Origin: Gordius sp. MW1
Taxonomy: Eukaryota > Nematomorpha > Gordioida > Gordea > Gordiidae
Direction: 5' to 3'
Length of the DNA: 64,000 nucleotides
NCBI GenBank assembly: GCA_964036665.1
Contig: OZ038532.1
Span: 1,240,001 to 1,304,000 of the forward strand
Below, piece after piece: positions 50,601 to 59,600 of this stretch; the first letter of the stretch is position 1, and the number at the start of each line of letters is the position of its first letter. The translations under genes were made by a program, and so were the position numbers. The notes under the pieces are model-generated. The model did no database searches. It saw nothing but the letters and a program-made list of their open reading frames with translations, and was not told where the DNA came from.

Positions 50601-53600
50601 AAATTTCCCACCTTTTATAGATTTTTATAAAATTTTTGGCATGTCTAAAAAATAAATTTTGAAATCATTACACAGATTTTAGCCATCTTTATAGAATATT
50701 CTACAAAGCGAAATTTCCCACCTTTTATAGATTTTTATAAAATTTTTGGCATGTCTAAAAAATAAATTTTGAAATCATTTGAACAGATTTTAGCCATCTT
50801 TATAGAATATTCTACAAAGCGAAATTTCCCACCTTTTATAAATTTTTATAAAATTTTTGGCATGTCTAAAAAATAATTTTTGAAATCATTAAACAGATTT
50901 TAGCCATCTTTTTTCCATAAATAAAACATTACTTCTATAATGCAGCATAAGCAAAGCATAATAATTAACTATAATTTACTAGAGATTAGATTATAAATTA
51001 TAATACTTTTCATTATGACGTCACAATGGGAAAAGTTTTAACTCAGTGACGTCATGATGTAACTATTTTTATTTTCTTAAATTAAAAGTTTATTACCTAA
51101 AATTGATATATTTGCTTGCCCCACCCCAAAAAACCAAACCAAAAGGTTAATAATATTATCCACCCACACCCTTTAGGTGTTTAATACACCGAAACCTAAA
51201 CGCCAAAGGTCACCCCGAAACATTCACCCGAAACGCTTTAGGTCTTTTTTACAAAAACGCCAAACGCCAAAGCTCTCCCAAGGAAATTCACCTAACACTG
51301 ATAAGGCTGGGTTAAAATAAACGTCAACGCTTGCAGGCGACCAATAGAAACCCTTGGTTTTTTACAACACTAGTATCTTGGATCAAATGTGTTATTAAAC
51401 ATTATAATATTAACAATTATTATTAATGACAAATAAAATTTATGTCAATTTAGAATTACATTGGTGTTTAAGATGGTGGCCGTCTTTTGCAACACTTTAG
51501 ATGCATTATATTAAACAAGGTTTAAGCGGTCTATAAGTCTATTGCAACATAAAATTGGAAAACATTTTAAATAATGATGTATGCATATGAATGAATGCTT
51601 GCTTATCCATTAATGTTTAAAAATTATAAAAAATCACTGAGTTATTAATTATGCTTTGATCTCACCATCGCTTAATCAAAGTTGTAATTTTAATATTCTT
51701 TTATATTAGCAATATTAAGGTTACATTTTTTAAAATGACCATTTTGCTCCTTCTTTGATCATTCCCAAAACACTTGCTCCTTCTAGCACTGTTGGTCCAA
51801 AGCCAGGCCTTTAATTTTTTTCTATAAAATTAGGTCCGACCATCGTTTAATAAATTAAAACGTGAAATAAAAGAGTTTAAAGTGTAGTTAAAACATTATT
51901 TAGGTCATAAAAAAAACTTTAAAATTTCGACCACCCAACCCGAACCGAGTCAAAATTTCTCAAAAATATAAAAAACTAGCTGTGCCCGGCCAAGCGTTGC
52001 TTTGGCTCAGTCCTTAAGTGGTTAATTAAGTATAAGCTATTAATAAGACTTATCTAAAATGGGGTCATATATGAAATAATTTATAATGTGAAAGGTCCGA
52101 ATGATTTTATGAACCCACTATTTTTAGTATATATTTATATAATAAGACAAACCAAATGCAAATTCTGTTTTAGTCATCAAATCCGATCCGACTAAAATTA
52201 AATGTTTTTGAAAAAATTGCTTATTAATGTTGTTACTTATTGTTATTATACAATAATACCATTATTTTATTTTTCTAGTTAGCTGATTTATTTGAAATAC
52301 AATTTTCTTTAATATAATAAAATAATTAATTGAAGGATGGAAAATTATTAAAAATATGCTTCTATGATCGACCACGTGATAATAATGACAAACTGCATAA
52401 TTTAAATTTTATTTATTTAATTTAAATAGTCTCCTAAACCCCAATAATTTTAACCTTATACTGTAACATTTTTATTATACTTTTAAATATCTAATTCGAG
52501 AAAACTTCAGCTTTGTATGTATGACGTCATTATTGTATATGCTGCTATAAACGAAACTGGACGGGAAATGTCAGATATTTTTAAAACAAAAAGGTATTTT
52601 AGGAATCTAAAAAAGCTATTTTACCCCTGGCCTATCTGGGCATCTACGGCTATATTTTCGCTCGAATCGGATCTGAAGTTTCAGAATTTAGCCCTTTTTT
52701 AAAACCAAAAGGCCGAGAAATGTCCGATATTTTAAAACTAAAAGGAATTAGCAATCTGAAAAAGCTATTTTACACCTGGCCGCCCTGAGAACCTACGGGT
52801 AAAGTTTCGGGCGAATCGGGCCGGTAGTTTCAGAATTTATTCTCATTTAAATATCTCATTTAATAAAAATTAATGATAGATAAATAATGACATTTATATA
52901 TAAATAGCATTTACTCAGAATAATCAACGTTGGACTATTTTATATTACATTTAAATTATATATACCTTCATCTTTCTCATTTAAAATATCTCATTTAATG
53001 ATAATGAGAAAAATTCATCTTCTTCACCATATTTTCTCAAATAATCTACAATTTTATTTATTTCAGGTTAATTCATAAATTTTATATTGTCACCGTTAAG
53101 AAAAGATGACGTTTAAGAAATTTAATTCATAAATTTTATGTTGTCTTGTCACCGTTAAGAAAAGATGACGTTTAAGAAATTTAATTCATAAATTTTATAT
53201 TGTCACCGTTAAGAAAAATGACGTTTAAGAAATTTAATTCATAAATTTTATGTTGTCACCGTTAAGAAAAGATTACGTTTTACAAACTACTATAAGGGAT
53301 ACACTTTTACTACAGAACTGTCTGTATATTCAAATTTTCGACGAACGCGAGGAGGTGCGTTTGATTGACATTTTATTGAACGTCAAAACGCATAAAACCC
53401 AATATCTCGAAAATTAAAAGAAATTTTAGGATTCTGAAAAAGCTATTTTACCCCTGGCCTCCCTGGGAACCTACTAGTAAAGTTTCGCGCGAATCGGGCC
53501 GGTAGTTTCAGAGATTAGCCCTTACATACATACATACACTTTACTTTATATATATAGATCTAGTATTAGGTATGTGCTGTCATTTGTTTCCAAAGATAAC

Positions 53601-56600
53601 TTAATGGGAGAAAAATTAAAGGAGAATTATAAAATAACACTTAAAATGGAAAATCGTAAGTGTTTAATGACTCAAGTCCGAAAGCATCGATTTTAACGAT
53701 ACTGCTTCATATGCACCTAGCAAAGGGATCATTTTAGATAACTAGGTGTAGTAGATGTGCTAATACGTAAAATAGTTCATTAAAAATTTTATTGATAATG
53801 TTTTCGCGTCAAATTAATTTCTAACATTGTTATCAAAAATATCTATTTTTATGTGCCGTTTTAAAAAAGTTTATATAATTTTTTAGTTTGGATTTGAATC
53901 AATTATAAATCAAGTTAAGATTGCGTTCACCCCGGTTAAGAGACCTGCACGGGTGACCTAAAACTCGACTCGACTCGACCCAAATTTGAGAATTTTAAAA
54001 TGCTTTTGGGTCGGGTCGGGTTGTAAAAAAGTGACTTCGCAGGCGTCTAACATAGGTACAATTTGACTTATAAATTCAAAAAAACATATTCTGGACCTTC
54101 TTCATCATCCAGTCGGCCCTTAAAAATGCTACAATCCACTCCATTCTTGAGCCGTCAGACTCGTCTCTTGAGGGTCGAATGCGCCCTGACGGCTTCTCAC
54201 TTGTGCCTTGGGAAAACGGCCTATTTATTTGCCCCTTCAAATCTTAATAATGACCGAATGGCCCTCGCCGAGGGGCGCAAATTAACAAAATACAAGGCCC
54301 TTAACTCAAGTATTTTCATTCCCATAGTTTCATCCTGTTACGGCTCTTATGGAAAAATGTCATTGGCCTTTTTTAAAGAAACTGCAGACCATCTCCTCCT
54401 TCTAAGTATTCTCACGCATTTCTACCAAAACAATCAATTGCGATTTTAATCGCAAAATTCAATTATAAATCCTTTTTGAATTCTTGTCCTTCCTTAAAAG
54501 CGGAAGATGAAGATATATTAGCTACTTTACTTAACGCTCGTAATTTTTTTTAATATACTATATTTGTAATACATTTTACCGTATTAGAATTAGCCATATA
54601 TTAATAAACTTAAAAAAATTCAATAACGGAACTTTATTTATTAATTGAAATATTGATTAATCCATAAAAGACTTAATTTAAGTTACGAAAACAGACGTAG
54701 CAATAGGATAAGCAAGACTAATTTGTAAGGCCATTGAAGAGCAGTTTTTTCAAATAGACTATGATAGTATACTTACAAAATTTGGATTCAAATATTAATA
54801 CTAGTTTTAAAGAGCTATTTTGTAAAATATTAGAAAAACAAATTTTAAGGCAAAGGGAAAACAATGTATCCTTATTTATTACAAAAAAGAGATACTGATT
54901 TAAAATTTAATAAGATGGTAAAGAAAATATAGATAAGCGATCATCCTTTAATTAGTTATTTGAAACTATTGATCAATGTTAACGAAAAAAACTGCAAGTA
55001 ACCTGTATGGGAGAATATATTTTTATTAATCGAAAATTGCATCAGGCAGGCTAAATATTTGGTGGGCAGTTTTCCATAAATTTTATATATAATATCAATT
55101 ATCCTAGAATAAATGGTCATAGCCAGGAGGGGCATGCCCCCCCCCCCCTTTAAATCCTGAAAATCTTTAAATTAAATATAGCCATGGCTAAAATATTAAA
55201 AAAATATAATTTTGAAATCATTATTACCCCCCCCCCCCATCTAGTTCCCCTGACTACGGCTAGAATAAATTAATCCTGCTTGAGACTTAACACACAAAAT
55301 ATTGAATACCTACGATATAAAAAAATTCATACAGAAAATGTGGAAAAACTCCGTAATAATTTAAATTCAAAAACTTAATTTCAATTTTTATCCGGCGCTC
55401 AAAAATATGAATAGATACTTTAAGTTTCATTATAATCCGATGGGATTCAAACGGAAAATTTTAATTTGTAATATTACTGTTTATATTGGCTGGATTGAAA
55501 TCTTTAAGACCTTTCAATGTGTTTGTGGGACTCATGTATTTCAAATTTTGAATTGAATCTTGTAATTCGTCAGCTAGCTGGCATCTATTTTATAAATAAA
55601 AGCAAGAAATGAAATTTATCTAATATTAATTTGTACCATATATAGATAAAATGATAAAAATATCATAATTAACTAAAAAAATATTGTAAAATTGAATATT
55701 AACCTTAATTAAACGTTACGATACGAATTAGAATAATAATATTTGGATCACTTATTATAAAATTATACATGGGGAAGCTAGGGGAGGCAAAGAGGGGCAC
55801 TACCCCCCCCCCCGCTAAATTGGGCTTTTGTATGTAAAAACAGTTTATTAAAGCGCCACACCCTTTGTAGTTTTATAAAGTATTACATAACGGGCAATAA
55901 TGGGTTTGGGATTTCTTTATCAATAACCGCTCTTTGTTAAAAAGATTGACCCCCTGGTTTAACCCTAAAATTCGATATCGTAGCTTGCTTAATTAATATA
56001 TAGTAAATTTGGGGATGGGCGTAGCCAGCTTTGGAATTAGAGGGGGGCTATAATGATTTAAGGATGTTTAGGGAGGGGCAAAATGAACACTTTTTGAAAT
56101 TTTAGCCATAATTTTAATGAATTTTAACAATTTTTTGGATTTAGAGGGGGACAGCCGCCCCTCCCTGCCCCCCCCCCCCTTGCCCATGAATTTGTGTGAA
56201 AATTTAAATTTTTTTCAATTATTATTGTCGGAGGTGCAAAGCAAAAATCGACCTCATTTTAAAATACAATTTAATAATGTATGTGGGAAAAAGATAAAAT
56301 GTCGCCAAACAATGGATGATCAATTCCAATCATCTGCTCATGTATGAACATGGCCCATAAACAACAACGGATTTGGGGTCGGGCAAGGGCGAAAAAATAA
56401 AAGCCAACCAGCGGTCATTAGCTAGTCGATTTGCGAAAGCATAATAAAAGCCTTTTACAGAAGCATAAGTCCACAGCCATTAAAAACCCGCATGTGATTC
56501 CACGGCAATTATTGAAAAATTACGAGTTGGATAGGACGGACAGGACGGACCACCAAAAACGAGCCCATAAATTGCATAACAATTAAAATGTTGCAAAGAC

Positions 56601-59600
56601 AAAGGAATTTAATATTAATTAGACATGGACACTGGCTGAACTGGAATTAAGTTTGGAAAGTGACTTAAGAACGGGGCAAAGAATGTCTTTTCGATAATTT
56701 TAACTGCGATTTAGTTAAATTTATAAGAATTTACTTTTCAAAGTGGGCGGGGGTGGCCCCTTCCTGACTACGCTAATGTAATGGAGAATTTCACTTTGAC
56801 ACCGGTTATGGGATGAGTTAAATTAAAAAAGGACAAATCTCTTAGAAAAATATATTAATAATAACTTAAATGCATACATTTTTGCTAATAACGCCTAGAG
56901 ACCTGCATATGACCCGACCCGGACCGGGTTTTAAATTTTTTAAATGCTTTTGGGTCGGGCCGGGTTCGGGTTGAAAATTTTTAAATGCTTTTGGATCGGG
57001 CCGGGTTCGGGTTAAAAAAGAGTTACTTTGCAGGTTTCTAATAACGTCCATTTAACACTATCACGTTTCAGAAAAACACAAAAGTTTAGAGGAAACTTTA
57101 ATATTAATTATTTACTGCTGCTTGACAAATTTGTGTTTGAGAAGCTCTTAATTTACGCCTCAAAATAACATTATACTGATAATATAAATAAGTTTACTAT
57201 GGGTACAATTTACTAAAGATAATGTAATTAATTGTTAAACTATAACGTTCAATTAGTTTCAAGTCTCAACACGCAATTTTATGTTAAAGCGCGATTGGGC
57301 CATGGGCGTAGTTTTTACCACGTTAGAGGTCAGGACCAGCTTATTAAAGAATTATTCGCTTTTTATACTGTCTTCTACTGAGATCTTATTATGATAAAAT
57401 TTTGAAAAAAATATAAAGGCAAAAAATGGCTCACCTTTCATTAAGAATCAAAATATTTTATGTGACACAACGAATATGAAAGTGCGCTTAATAATAAATT
57501 ATAAATACAACAACTAATAATAACTGATCTATATTGTACTTCCTATGGAAATGACGATGACCTATTTAAAGCTGGCATTAATCTCAATAAACTAGGAGAT
57601 CACTTTAAGAACAGGGGGACTTTATGGTAATACGACAAAGGACAAGTGTCCTCACTTATGAATTCTTCACAACCTGGATTTATAGGACAGGAGCAATAGT
57701 AAGTGTTGTATAAGTATGGAATAAGATGTTGATTGACCTTCCTCTAACTAGTAACACTTATGGTTTAGACTTTAACTTTAAGCTTATAAGAAAGTTAATA
57801 CAGGAGACCCATGAGCGCAGGGAGAAGCGGCTACCCCCCCCCCCCTCTAAATCCAATTTTTTCTTAAATTCAATATAATTCTAATTCTAACTAAAATTAC
57901 TAAAAATTATTATTTTGCCCCTCCCTAAATTATTATTGCACCTCTTTAAATCCATGCTAACTACGCCCATGAATAGTACCATAAGTTTATATTATAAATA
58001 AAACTTTTGTATCTTTTTGGTCCTTTAAAAAGAAAGAATTTTTAAGATGCGAGGAGTATATATAATATAAAGTTATTTAGAGCCAAAATTTGTAAATTTG
58101 AAAAGAAATGTGAACCTTAAGGGAAATCCAATGATCCTACAGAACCTGTTTTTATTCTCGTCAAACTAAGGCTATTATATTTAACAATTATAATCTATCA
58201 AATATTTACCTACTTAATATATGGTCATAAGCCATTGGCTACCTTTAAATTATAGTTTAAATTATAAAAATTGTATTGTATACCCCAGGCGCGTAGCCAG
58301 GATTTTCTCATCGGGAGGGGGGGGAGTCGAAATTTTCAAATTTTTATAATTTTTCTTTATGTGGGTTAACAATTTAAAATCATCGTTGACTGGTGGTTTT
58401 ATGACAATAATAGCAATAGCGAAATCCCGGGTGCAGGGTTTAATCTTTGCACTTTATTCGGCCACACAAAATATTTAAAGATCTATCTAGGTGAGGGAAG
58501 GCGAGGCGTAGAATGTTTTATTTTTTCCCCTTCTCCAGATTTTATTGTAAAAAACAACATTCCTTTTCCTTTTTTATTAACTATGTGAAATATAACCCAA
58601 TTTAGGTTATACTCTGAACCTCTCCCCTCGCTAAAAGAAGCATAGCAACTTTTTATATAGGCCTATTATAGGGTTAACTAGAAATTTTTCCTTTAGTACG
58701 TCTACCTATATATTTGTTTTCAACAATTTCGCTGTAAAAATGGAACTAGAACTAGAGATGTTTAAAAATGGGAAAAGATGTGTAACATTTTATTTTAGCT
58801 TCAAAATCTATAGATCTTTTTATTCATCGTTAAACATTAAATATAAAATATCGTGTCGATTTTCTTTCCAAAAATAAGACAGGTCCTCAGTTTTAAAATT
58901 TAGAAATATTCAAAAATTTCCCCCCCCCCCCCCTTTTTACAACGAAACAAAATTATAGGGTCCTAATATTTGGTTAAACTTGTTCAAACTCAAATCGTTA
59001 ACAATCTAGGGGCGGCACTATGCTATGGGCATAGCCAGAATTTATTTTTTAGATCCGAACTCTTATAAGTGTCCGCCGGATCAAGCCCGAATCGTTAGAT
59101 CTGCTCGAACTACCCGGCCTGATTTTTCAACTCTACCACTAATTTTGTTATATACTTACATGTGGACATTTTGAATTAAATTATTAATTTTTTAGAACTA
59201 AGGTTAGTAAATATACAATCATATGTGACAAAATAAAACACGAAAACAAAATATTACACTATATATAAAAATCTCAATGAGCCCGAATCGTCTGAATATT
59301 TTTATGGTGCCCGCCCGGGCCTGCCTAAAGGCTTTTTAAGACAGTCGGGACTTTTATAACAATGATGGACCGTGTTATTTACAAAATTTGATAATTCACT
59401 AATTAATTTTCGAAATTAACCATTATACAATCCTTGAAGGCTTATTATTATTTTGTGACATTGCATTAGCCAATAGATTTATTTTTAAATCGTTGAGGCT
59501 ATTTTAACAATTTTTGCCTGAATGTCAAGCAAGCATATTTCTACTAAAAATTACGGATGAAACTTCGGAAGATATAACTTATTAAAAAAATTATCTTGCC

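Larger units (their letters stand above)
48908..51372. mobile_element. Foldback hAT-like element, 2.47 kb
   Basis: Ends TAGTGTTGTAAAAAC and GTTTTTTACAACACTA-type, flanked by an exact 8-bp duplication GTATCTTG at 48900-48907 and 51373-51380. Two inverted arms of about 880 bp (48908-49790 and 50495-51372) match closely except in their outermost 60-70 bp. They surround a loop of about 700 bp. Each arm includes 110-bp tandem units and two TGACGTCA octamers. No protein frame is seen. It lies in the first intron of the SRCIN1-like gene. Confidence 0.9.

Noticed and set aside
53937-54049. An 8-bp target duplication around the short TAGAGACC MITE
   Set aside because: The flanking 8-mers agree at only five of eight positions, so no duplication is claimed.
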